The notes under the pieces were generated by a model, which did no database searches, was not told the origin of the DNA, and was given only the letters and a program-made list of their open reading frames with translations. Below are positions 56,757 through 64,000 of a stretch of DNA of 64,000 nt, one piece after another (position 1 is the first letter of the stretch; each line of letters begins with the position of its first letter). Made by a program: the position numbers and the translations under genes. The DNA comes from Desulfuromusa kysingii (GTDB lineage: Bacteria > Desulfobacterota > Desulfuromonadia > Desulfuromonadales > Geopsychrobacteraceae), in NCBI RefSeq assembly GCF_900107645.1, contig NZ_FNQN01000012.1, positions 31,930 to 95,929 on the forward strand, read 5' to 3'.

Positions 56757-58040
56757 TTACAGGTATCCAAAAAGCCTTGGCAAAAACAAAATTAGATCCG
56801 CCCAATACGTAGTGACCAGCAAGGCCAAGAAAGATGCAATGATAAAAGGCATCAGTGGCCGGGTGATTTTCTCAATGGGTAGCTTGGCAATGTTGGCACC
56901 GACAAACAGGCACATACCGACTGGTGGCGTCGCCAAACCGATAGCTAAGTTCAGAACGCAGATCACCCCATAGTGGATCGGATCCACTCCAACATGCTGG
57001 GCCAAGGGAAGAAAGACTGGAGTCATGATCAGCAAAGCCGGAACAACATCTAAAAACATGCCGAAGACCAACAAAAACAGATTGATCAGCAACAGAATCA
57101 AAATTTTGTTGTTGGTCGCCGATAGGACAGCTTCAGACACTGTTTGAGGAAACTGCTCAGCAGCTAGCAAATAGGAAAAGATTGCCGCCGTACCCAGCAG
57201 AATCATAACAGCACCAGTAGTGACGCCGCTATCAATAAGCACTTTTATTAATTTTCTGGGGGTTATCGAACGATAAACAAACACTCCGATCAGCAATGCA
57301 TAAAAGGCAGCAATTCCTGCAGATTCTGTTGGGGTGGCAATACCACCGATGATACCGCCTAAGATGATGACCGGCATCATTAGAGCGAGAATCGCGCACT
57401 TCGTAATTCGAATTTTTTGGCGCACAGGAATTTTTTTCTCTATCCGTGGCAATTTATGTCTGCGTGATCCAAGGAAAATAGCAACCATCTGCGAAGCACC
57501 AAGAAGAATACCGGGAATAATGCCAGCAACAAACAAAGCCCCAACAGAAATACCCGTGATCGAACCATAGACAATAAACGGAATGCTCGGTGGGATCACC
57601 GGCCCGATGGTAGATGAGATTACAGTGACCGCTGTCGAATAATCCTTTTTGTATCCGTCTCTGGCCATCCCAGGAATCATGATCGAACCAACCGCTGCAG
57701 TGTCAGAAACCCCAGCGCCAGTCATTCCCGCAAAAATCATTGAGATTAGCACGTTGGTGTATGCCAACCCCCCCCTGATACGCCCGACAAAGAGTTTGCT
57801 GAACTCGATCAGCTCCTCTGTCAAACCAGCGGCGTTCATCAGATTGCCAGCAAGGATAAAGAGCGGAATAGCGGTCAACAGAAATGAATCCATACCAGTG
57901 AACAGCTTCTGTCCAATTAAAGCCATTGGTATGCCATTCGCTAACATGAACACCAGCGCGGAAACCCCTAGGGAAAAGGCCACCGGAACCCCGAACAGGG
58001 CAAATACGATAAATAACACAAAGGTTAGATAAATCATCAT
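56757..58040 (-). CDS. TRAP transporter large permease DctM
   Basis: The 427-residue membrane protein is of the TRAP DctM family, with about 12 segments. Characteristic stretches are GMDSFLLTAIPLFILAGNLMN, MIFAGMTGAGVSDTAAVGSIM and the late LNLAIGLATPPVGMCLFVG. It overlaps dctQ by four bases (ATGA). The transport energy is usually Na+, which fits the presence of Nqr. The solute is probably a proline-type compound, inferred from neighbours. Confidence 0.94.
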   Translation of the reverse strand: MMIYLTFVLFIVFALFGVPVAFSLGVSALVFMLANGIPMALIGQKLFTGMDSFLLTAIPLFILAGNLMNAAGLTEELIEFSKLFVGRIRGGLAYTNVLISMIFAGMTGAGVSDTAAVGSIMIPGMARDGYKKDYSTAVTVISSTIGPVIPPSIPFIVYGSITGISVGALFVAGIIPGILLGASQMVAIFLGSRRHKLPRIEKKIPVRQKIRITKCAILALMMPVIILGGIIGGIATPTESAGIAAFYALLIGVFVYRSITPRKLIKVLIDSGVTTGAVMILLGTAAIFSYLLAAEQFPQTVSEAVLSATNNKILILLLINLFLLVFGMFLDVVPALLIMTPVFLPLAQHVGVDPIHYGVICVLNLAIGLATPPVGMCLFVGANIAKLPIEKITRPLMPFIIASFLALLVTTYWADLILFLPRLFGYL

Positions 58041-58567
58041 TTGACCTCGCTGTTGGTATGCTGAAAGCCGCATCTATCAACGAGGGTGTTGAATAAGTCA
58101 GTCAAGGTATAAATTAACATCAGACAGCCCCCCACTGGTATTGCCAGATAAGGGTAAAACATTGGAATCTGAAGTCCCAGAGAAGTTTGAGAAAAATTGC
58201 GAATCGCCATAAATTGACCGCCGTAAATCATCGCCACAAAGAATCCGCAAAGAATAAGATCGGCAACGATGCGACACCAAAACCAAATTTTTTCCGGAAA
58301 TTTGTTCGACAGCATGTCGATGATCACGTGCTCATTACAGATAAAAGCGGCAGCGGCTCCGAGGATGGAAACCCAAATCATCGTATAACGCACAAGTTCC
58401 ATTGTTCCCATGTAGGTCATGCTGAAGAAATAGCGGCCAACAACATGGAAAATTATTGCACTCAAGATAATCCCCATCCCAACGGCCAAGAGTGCACGAA
58501 CCACCCAATCCAGACAAGACACCAAGCGGTTCATTAAACTACATAAGATAACAATTGATTTTACCAT
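58037..58567 (-). CDS. TRAP transporter small permease DctQ
   Basis: The 176-residue membrane protein has four hydrophobic segments (for example LLAVGMGIILSAIIFHVVGRYF) of the DctQ family. It lies between dctP and dctM, overlapping dctM. It helps the DctM permease to interact with the periplasmic DctP protein. Confidence 0.93.
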   Translation of the reverse strand: MVKSIVILCSLMNRLVSCLDWVVRALLAVGMGIILSAIIFHVVGRYFFSMTYMGTMELVRYTMIWVSILGAAAAFICNEHVIIDMLSNKFPEKIWFWCRIVADLILCGFFVAMIYGGQFMAIRNFSQTSLGLQIPMFYPYLAIPVGGCLMLIYTLTDLFNTLVDRCGFQHTNSEVK

Positions 58568-58632
58568 TTAGATTTCCTCCCTCGAAGCCTGCACCTATCT
58601 TGCGCTATTGCAGAAGAATATTCTCAGTTCGC

Positions 58633-59634
58633 TTAAAATTTCTGTCCGAGCTGGTGAATCTCTTCGATAACCGGCTTCCAAGTTGGTTGATCACGATAGA
58701 TATCGTCATATACCGAAGCTGTAGCTTTACGCATTGAAGCTAAATCGGGAGTTTTATCTACGATCATGCCGTGATCAATAGCTTTCTGCAGGTGCTTATC
58801 TTCGGCATTGCGCCCCATCTTACGCCCATATTGGCAAGCTTCCTTGCCAGCAGCGAGAACAAGTTCCTGCTCTTGAGGAGAGAGATCGTTAAATTTTTCG
58901 AGATTCATGACAAGTACAGCACCGCCCCAGATATGGTTAGTGACCGATACGTATTTTTGAACCTCCCAAAGGCTGCGTGACGAAATCACCCAGTTTGGGT
59001 TCGATTGACCATCAACAACACCGGTCTGCAATGCGGTATAGAGTTCGCTATAGGCGACTGGAACAGGATTGGACCCTAGACTTTTGGCGACAGCGATGCG
59101 AACTGGTGCCTCGATAGTCCGCATCTGCAGTCCCTTGAAGTCTGCGGCACTATGAATTGGCTGCTTAGAATTGGTAATGTTGTTGATGCCATCATCGAAG
59201 AAGCCAAGCCCCTTGTAGCCAGCCTTCTCAAGGCTATCAAGAAGTTCCCGACCGATTGACCCGTCAAGCACAGCGTCCAGATGATCCAGGTTGTTGAACA
59301 AAAATGGCAGTTCCAACAATCCGACCTTCGGTTCGAAAGCACTGACTGGACCGAGAGTCGCTGCCGTGACGTCGAGAAGTCCGGTCGGGACACCCTCAAG
59401 CATTTCGCGGTCATCACCAAGTTGCCGTTGTGGGAATATTGTGATCTTGATGTTAGTTTTTTCTGCCAGCAACTCTTTAAACTTGAGTGCAGCGGCATGG
59501 TAGGAATTGTCAGAATCAGGAAGAGCAACATGCCCTAATTTCCATTTTTGGGCGGCCAGTGCTTGGCCTGCACATAACAAGACTAGAATTATAACGGTGA
59601 CAAACAGGGTAAAACGTTTTCCTCGATAATTCAT
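58633..59634 (-). CDS. TRAP transporter substrate-binding protein DctP
   Basis: The 333-residue periplasmic protein has a signal peptide (VTVIILVLLCAGQALA, cut near residue 28). It has the DctP features: the GHVALPDSDNSYHAAALKF start, LQMRTIEAPVR with the ligand Arg, and ALQTGVVDGQSNP. It is the first gene of the operon dctP-dctQ-dctM-racemase. A leader of about 210 bases separates it from a sigma-54 promoter. A small hairpin, CTCGC-TATTTG-GCGAG (59660-59675), lies just before the ribosome site. Confidence 0.95.
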   Translation of the reverse strand: MNYRGKRFTLFVTVIILVLLCAGQALAAQKWKLGHVALPDSDNSYHAAALKFKELLAEKTNIKITIFPQRQLGDDREMLEGVPTGLLDVTAATLGPVSAFEPKVGLLELPFLFNNLDHLDAVLDGSIGRELLDSLEKAGYKGLGFFDDGINNITNSKQPIHSAADFKGLQMRTIEAPVRIAVAKSLGSNPVPVAYSELYTALQTGVVDGQSNPNWVISSRSLWEVQKYVSVTNHIWGGAVLVMNLEKFNDLSPQEQELVLAAGKEACQYGRKMGRNAEDKHLQKAIDHGMIVDKTPDLASMRKATASVYDDIYRDQPTWKPVIEEIHQLGQKF

Positions 59635-59853
59635 GGTTCATTCTCCTTGTAGAATGTTCCTCGCTATTTGGCGAGAGTTGTCCTTAAAAACGAAATGCTT
59701 TCAAGGTATGATAGCAACACGTACCAATCTAAAGCACAGCTCATATATTTTCAGACAACTTCGCCTTTGAAATTATCAATTCCCCTTAACTAAGTTCAGG
59801 TGATTTTCCTGTGTCACATTTTGTGCATACTACTCCGTTTGGAACTAATGACA

Positions 59854-59869
59854 AGCAAGTAAAGTGCCA
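59854..59869 (-). promoter_or_regulatory. Sigma-54 (-24/-12) promoter of dctPQM-racemase
   Basis: The minus-strand sequence TGGCACTTTACTTGCT matches TGGCAC-N5-TTGCW fully. It is in the 547-base gap between dctP and the sigma-54 activator gene (59635-60181), which otherwise holds no gene. Its start site would be about 210 bases from the dctP ATG. Confidence 0.88.
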
Positions 59870-60155
59870 ATAAGAAAATTTACTTTCTTTTGAATATTAG
59901 ATCCCGACATTAATCGCCGCTAGGGGACCCTCTCAAGTTAATCCAGAACAAAAGAAATGCATCAAAATTGCACTTAGATGAGAGGATAAATCATTATAAT
60001 TGTTTGTTTATTGAAGAGCAGGTGTTTTGAAATATAACTCATCTAGAATTATGGCGAGAGACATCTCATCCTAGAAATAATTTTTAATAAAAAACAGAAA
60101 ACTAAACTAAAACTTAATACAACAACTAAAATCACTTCATATCACGCACAAAAGA

Positions 60156-60169
60156 TACAATTTTGTATT
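60156..60169. promoter_or_regulatory. ATAC-N6-GTAT box upstream of the dctP promoter
   Basis: ATACAATTTTGTAT is a perfect inverted repeat. It lies 13 bases from the stop codon of the activator gene and about 290 bases upstream of the dctP -24 element. The same ATAC-N6-GTAT pattern appears twice upstream of the activator gene. Confidence 0.65.
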
Positions 60170-60181
60170 TTTTTGATTTCG

Positions 60182-61966
60182 TCACTCATAATCTACGTGC
60201 TTGCTAATACCATACTTCTTCAACTTCCTGGCGATCGTCGCTTGAGTTACCCCCAAAAGAGCAGCCATTTTGTATTGGTTGCGATGCTTTGCATAAGAGC
60301 GCTTAAGGATTGATCTTTCTACTTTTTCTATCGCCTCCCTAAGAGCAATGTTTTCAGGCAACTGAACCGCAGAAGACCGCCCCTGTTTTTTTTGAGAGCT
60401 AAAAACATCACTCGGCAGATCTTGGAGGTCAACCAGTTCAGTCTCCGACATCACAACCAATCGCTCGCAAATATTCATTAACTGACGAACATTGCCTGGA
60501 AATTTATAAGAGAGCAACGCATCAGTTGCCGCTAGGCTGAGACGTCTTTTACAACCGACTTTTTCAGCATAAAAATCCAGATAATAACGAAGCAAAGGAA
60601 GAACACAGTCTTTCCGCTCTCGCACCGACGGAACATAAATAGGGATAACATTGAGACGATAATACAAGTCGAGCCTAAACGACTTGTTTTCCACCATTTC
60701 CTCAAGATTACGGTGGGTCGCTGCCAAGACTCGTACATCGACGGTACGTCCAGTCGTTCCACCAACCCGTGTAATTTGACCATCCTCTAAAAAATGTAGC
60801 AGCTTGACTTGTGCAGACAGGGGAAGCTCTGCAATTTCGTCAAGAAAGAGAGTACCGCCATCTGCAAATTCGAAATGACCTGGCTTTTGAGCCTGCGCCC
60901 CTGTGAACGCACCTTTTTCATAACCAAAGAGTTCTGCCTCTATCAGTGACTCGGGTATGGCACCACAGTTTATCTTGATGATTGGTTTTTCGGCTCGCCT
61001 TGAATTTTTATGAATGAGGTCGGCGAACAACCCTTTTCCAACACCTGACTCGCCAAGGATCAGCACTGATGAATCTACATTACTCACCCTGATCGCCTGA
61101 CTGAGAGCCTTGACCATGCAGGGGCTCTTAGCAATCACTTGTTGAGAACTTAAGTTCGTCTGCTGCATCTCGGCAATTTTGTGCCGAAACTCGTCTTTGA
61201 TAGCCTCCTGTTCTTCTAATTCACGCTGCAACCTGTCAATCTCACTCACATCACGTTCACTCACCACAACCCTGACAACATCACCTGACACATCAAAGAC
61301 CGGAGTACCTGTCGCTATAAATTTTCGGCCGTTCGCACTTTGTGTCAGATAACTCACAACTTTTTTACTATTTATGACTTCTTCAAAGACAGACCGCTTA
61401 ATAATCCCTAGGTCGATCAACTCCTGTGTACTGCGACCAATAATGTCCTCTGCCTTGACATCACTTATTCGCTCTGAAGCCGGATTAATACGAATTATAA
61501 TCCCTTGCGAATCGGACACCCAGAGCCCATCAGCAGACGAGTCAATTATCGTATTTAGCACTCCTGTAAGATCCTGAAATGAGCTAAGCTGACTCAAAAG
61601 TTCCGGGATTTTAAGATGTTCGATGAAAAAACAAATAATCCCATCACATATTGAGTCATAAACTATCGGTTCAATCCATGTGAGAAAGTTCACCTCTGTC
61701 TCGATTGATATCGATTCTTCCTGACGACGCTTTAGATCCTGAAGGGTCCGTTTTACTTTAGGCCAAAGTTGCGGCAGAGCCTGTTCTAAAGGAATTCCTT
61801 TTTTAACTCTTAGAATTTTTCTGGCAAACCCCTGCGAACTGAGGACAATTCCGGCTTTATCAGTTACAAGAATTCCAGCAACAGACAGATCTTGGAACAT
61901 CTGTGGGGGGCTGCTCCATTGTTCGGTTTTATGAGAGGGCAAGGGTGGGATTTTGGGAATGGGCAT
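60182..61966 (-). CDS. PAS-containing sigma-54-dependent activator of the proline region
   Basis: The 594-residue protein has an N-terminal sensory region (about 20-120), a PAS domain (about 130-240; ADGLWVSDSQGIIIRINPASE) and a short coiled coil. An AAA+ module (Walker A GESGVGKGL, GAFTGA loop) and a TyrR/PrdR-like helix-turn-helix (NQYKMAALLGVTQATIARKLKKYGI) follow. It has no receiver domain, so it probably senses a ligand, perhaps proline. It probably activates dctPQM and pruA from their -24/-12 promoters. Two copies of the 14-bp box overlap its own promoter, which predicts autorepression. Confidence 0.9.
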   Translation of the reverse strand: MPIPKIPPLPSHKTEQWSSPPQMFQDLSVAGILVTDKAGIVLSSQGFARKILRVKKGIPLEQALPQLWPKVKRTLQDLKRRQEESISIETEVNFLTWIEPIVYDSICDGIICFFIEHLKIPELLSQLSSFQDLTGVLNTIIDSSADGLWVSDSQGIIIRINPASERISDVKAEDIIGRSTQELIDLGIIKRSVFEEVINSKKVVSYLTQSANGRKFIATGTPVFDVSGDVVRVVVSERDVSEIDRLQRELEEQEAIKDEFRHKIAEMQQTNLSSQQVIAKSPCMVKALSQAIRVSNVDSSVLILGESGVGKGLFADLIHKNSRRAEKPIIKINCGAIPESLIEAELFGYEKGAFTGAQAQKPGHFEFADGGTLFLDEIAELPLSAQVKLLHFLEDGQITRVGGTTGRTVDVRVLAATHRNLEEMVENKSFRLDLYYRLNVIPIYVPSVRERKDCVLPLLRYYLDFYAEKVGCKRRLSLAATDALLSYKFPGNVRQLMNICERLVVMSETELVDLQDLPSDVFSSQKKQGRSSAVQLPENIALREAIEKVERSILKRSYAKHRNQYKMAALLGVTQATIARKLKKYGISKHVDYE

Positions 61967-62055
61967 AGCTTCTCACTTATGCAAAGAATTTGTTTGCAGA
62001 TTACACTGAGAGATCTACCATCTCTCTTACAATGCAATATTGATGCGACCCAAAG

Positions 62056-62084
62056 ATAATACATTTTCGTATCAAATAATACAA
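62056..62084 (-). promoter_or_regulatory. Sigma-70 type promoter of the activator gene
   Basis: On the minus strand TTGTAT (62079-62084) and TATTAT (62056-62061) are 17 bases apart, a good -35/-10 pair. The two ATAC-N6-GTAT boxes cover both hexamers. The start site would be about 80 bases from the ATG. Confidence 0.6.
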
Positions 62085-62092
62085 AGTCGTAT
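62059..62092. promoter_or_regulatory. Two ATAC-N6-GTAT boxes before the activator gene
   Basis: ATACATTTTCGTAT (62059-62072) and ATACAAAGTCGTAT (62079-62092) are inverted repeats whose centres are 20 bases apart, so they lie on the same face of the helix. They share the pattern with the box at 60156. The likely ligand is the activator itself. Confidence 0.72.
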
Positions 62093-62855
62093 TTTTATTC
62101 ATTCTTGAGCGCTGGTGCTTACGACTTACCTTGGCATTCCATTTCAATTACTCCAGTCAAACAATGAAACACCTACTTCATCGGCTAAGGGTTCACGCAA
62201 AGCAATCCTACTCCTTTTTCTTGCCCCCAAACCAAGCCGCACAGACAGATCTGACGAACCGTGAACGAAGCATACACACTCGCAATAAAAACTAACTACA
62301 CTCCATGCTCGTTTAGATGATAGTGAAGACAAATCCATCAGAACTCAATATCTTGAAGAAAATAGATACTTCCGAATTAAATCTCCGCCAATATAGTCCT
62401 TTTACAACTTTATTGGCACTTTGATGTAAAATTACAAGCTCGAAAAAAGGTTCTTCAAGCTTCTGATTGTGACCACCAGAGTGAATTTTGACATTGAGAA
62501 AAAGCGGCAAGTTTCTCCAATTCCTAACCTCAGCCTCACGACAACAATCGACACAAACCAGCACAATATGACTCGACGAATGCCGGATCAAGCGCGATAG
62601 CAACATAAGAATCAAGCACTAAATTGCCACTGCACATAATCTGCATTACTGAACTGTTGTTTAAAAAAATTAAAACAAGCGAACCGACCACGGTCCCCTT
62701 CATGCAAAACGACATAACGGGCACAGATAAGACCTGATTTCCCACCAGCTTCTCAGAAAAATCCAGCATCTAGAATTTAAAAAGCTCATCTTACTTCTTT
62801 ATAAACAGTGGCTTAAGAACCAAAACAAACACACTACCCTCTCGCATGCTGATTT

Positions 62856-62871
62856 TGGCATTTTCATTGCT
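62856..62871 (+). promoter_or_regulatory. Sigma-54 (-24/-12) promoter of pruA
   Basis: TGGCATTTTCATTGCT matches TGGCAN6TTGCW with exact spacing. It lies about 50 bases upstream of the pruA ATG, which has AAAGGAGAG as ribosome site. No copy of the 14-bp box was found near it. Confidence 0.82.
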
Positions 62872-62919
62872 ATAGCAGAAAGGTCACAAATAATCCACTT
62901 ACACCAAAGGAGAGCTTCA

Positions 62920-64000
62920 ATGTCTGTGTTAAATAATGCCGCGATTAACATCCCTTCACCACAAAATGAACCGGTTCTTGCGTATGCACCGGGATCACCG
63001 GAGCGTCAAAAGTTAAAATTGGCCCTGGAGGAGTTGAAGTCCAAACAGATCGAGGTGCCACTGATCATTGGTGGGAAAGAAGTTCGTACTGGGAATACGG
63101 TTAAGATAGCTTGTCCTCATGACCATTCAATCCAATTGGGAACAAGCCACAAGGCAGGTCCCAAGGAAGTGCAAATGGCAATTGATGCTGCGATGGCAGC
63201 AAAACCTGCTTGGCAAAGTCTACGCTGGGAAGAGCGCGCGGCTATTTTCCTGAAAGCTGCCGACCTCCTTGCTGGTCCCTATCGGTTCCTTATCAACGCT
63301 GCTACGATGCTCAATATCAGCAAGAACCCTTTCCAAGCTGAAATTGATTCAGCATGTGAGCTGATTGACTTCCTCCGCTTCAATGTGTATTTCGCTCAAG
63401 AAGTTTACGCTGACCAGCCACTTCATTCACCATCACCTATCTGGAATTATGTTCAGCATCGTCCTCTGGAGGGTTTTGTCTTTGCTGTTGCCCCATTTAA
63501 CTTCACCGCTATCGCTGGCAACCTGCCAACGGCACCAGCCATCATGGGCAATACCGTGGTATGGAAACCAGCATCCTCTGCTGTCTATGCCCCATACCAT
63601 TTCATGAAGTTACTCCAGGAAGCAGGTTTGCCAGATGGGGTCATTAACTTCGTTCCAGGTTCTGGGAGTGATGTTGGCAATGTCTGCCTTGACAGCCCGG
63701 ACTTTAACGGCATTCACTTCACCGGAAGTACAGCGGTATTCCAAAGCATGTGGAAACAAATCGGCAACAACATTGCCGCAAACAAATATAAAACCTACCC
63801 ACGTATCGTTGGTGAGACCGGCGGTAAAGACTTTATCTTCGCTCACAGCTCCGCTGACGTCAAAGCCCTTGCAACCGGTATCGTCCGTGGTGCATTTGAA
63901 TATCAGGGACAGAAATGCTCTGCCGCCTCCCGTGCTTACGTTCCAGAATCACTTTGGGAACCGGTCTTGACAGAAATAAAAGCGCAAACGGATCGGATTA
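62920..64000 (+). CDS. pruA: 1-pyrroline-5-carboxylate dehydrogenase, N-terminal 360 residues (cut by window end)
   Basis: This aldehyde dehydrogenase (ALDH4-type) oxidises P5C/glutamate semialdehyde to glutamate, the second step of proline breakdown. The frame has no stop before the window ends. Visible motifs are the NAD-binding segment APFNFTAIAGNLPTAPAIMGN, the HFTGST segment, the catalytic Glu in VGETGGKD and the catalytic Cys in EYQGQKCSAASR. The start codon is supported by AAAGGAG. No proline dehydrogenase is seen inside the window. Confidence 0.95.
   Translation, partial: MSVLNNAAINIPSPQNEPVLAYAPGSPERQKLKLALEELKSKQIEVPLIIGGKEVRTGNTVKIACPHDHSIQLGTSHKAGPKEVQMAIDAAMAAKPAWQSLRWEERAAIFLKAADLLAGPYRFLINAATMLNISKNPFQAEIDSACELIDFLRFNVYFAQEVYADQPLHSPSPIWNYVQHRPLEGFVFAVAPFNFTAIAGNLPTAPAIMGNTVVWKPASSAVYAPYHFMKLLQEAGLPDGVINFVPGSGSDVGNVCLDSPDFNGIHFTGSTAVFQSMWKQIGNNIAANKYKTYPRIVGETGGKDFIFAHSSADVKALATGIVRGAFEYQGQKCSAASRAYVPESLWEPVLTEIKAQTDRI

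Larger units (their letters stand above)
61967..62919. other. Long regulatory gap between the activator gene and pruA
   Basis: About 950 bases lie between divergent genes. Open frames at 62144-62338, 62313-62615 and 62536-62769 are short, overlap each other and lack ribosome sites and recognisable domains, so none is called. Near the ends are the activator promoter with two boxes (62056-62092) and the pruA promoter (62856-62871). The middle (about 62100-62850) shows nothing recognisable and may be decayed DNA. Confidence 0.5.

Noticed and set aside
59712..59726. Second sigma-54-like element TGGTACGTGTTGCTA (minus strand) closer to dctP
   Set aside because: The GG-to-GC spacing is two bases too short, while the element at 59854-59869 matches fully.
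62313..62769. Overlapping open frames of 100 and 77 residues on the minus strand
   Set aside because: No ribosome site, no recognised domain, and the two frames overlap each other within an AT-rich gap.
1..64000. CRISPR arrays, tRNA and rRNA genes, selenocysteine genes
   Set aside because: No regularly spaced repeats, no tRNA-like cloverleaf and no in-frame TGA in a redox gene were seen by eye; a dedicated scan would be needed to exclude them fully.

Overview
The window looks like a chromosome segment of an anaerobic, respiring deltaproteobacterium of the Desulfuromonadales type. This is inferred from gene content only: a Tat-exported molybdenum oxidoreductase, a Na+-pumping NADH dehydrogenase (Nqr), many sigma-54 activators, a TRAP transporter feeding amino-acid catabolism, and an hrcA-grpE-dnaK-dnaJ block under CIRCE. 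No rRNA, tRNA or CRISPR array was recognised.

Layout. 1-9924: a tetrathionate-reductase-like respiratory locus on the minus strand. It holds a periplasmic PhnD-like binding protein, a membrane histidine kinase, a sigma-54 response regulator, then ttrB-ttrC-ttrA, a small secreted acidic protein, tatA and a moaE-like gene. A near-consensus -24/-12 promoter and a perfect palindrome lie in front of ttrB. 10525-15025: TolC plus a split MacAB-type efflux system. 15088-15780: an amino-acid racemase. 15793-20440: an accessory island directly downstream of glmS. It contains a hairpin-rich repeat region and, on the minus strand, an array of integron-type gene cassettes without an integrase: a 234-aa unknown protein, an 853-aa fused restriction-modification enzyme and a truncated GFA-family cassette, with two attC sites.

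20441-28060: glmS-glmU, a B12-binding radical SAM protein, and a receiver-PilZ-GAF protein. 28157-40895: stress and proteostasis genes. These are clpB, two hsp20 genes with a sigma-54-like promoter and three tandem palindromes next to a sigma-54 activator, an LpoA-like lipoprotein-family protein, dnaJ, dnaK, grpE, hrcA and CIRCE. 40995-49864: hemW, nqrM, apbE, a ferritin-like gene and nqrFEDCBA. 50238-55454: nitrilase-superfamily hydrolase, MFS transporter, thioredoxin reductase and the YifB/ComM ATPase.

55709-64000: a proline or hydroxyproline utilisation region. It has a proline-racemase-family enzyme, TRAP transporter dctMQP, a PAS-containing sigma-54 activator, and the start of P5C dehydrogenase (cut by the window end). 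Both dctP and pruA have consensus -24/-12 promoters. A 14-bp box, ATAC-N6-GTAT, occurs three times around the activator gene and overlaps its own predicted sigma-70 promoter.

The recurring theme is local sigma-54 control: three activators each sit beside a target operon with a recognisable -24/-12 element and palindromic candidate binding sites. The most distinctive finding is the integrase-less cassette array at the glmS 3' side, where the complementary ends of each complete cassette can be read directly.
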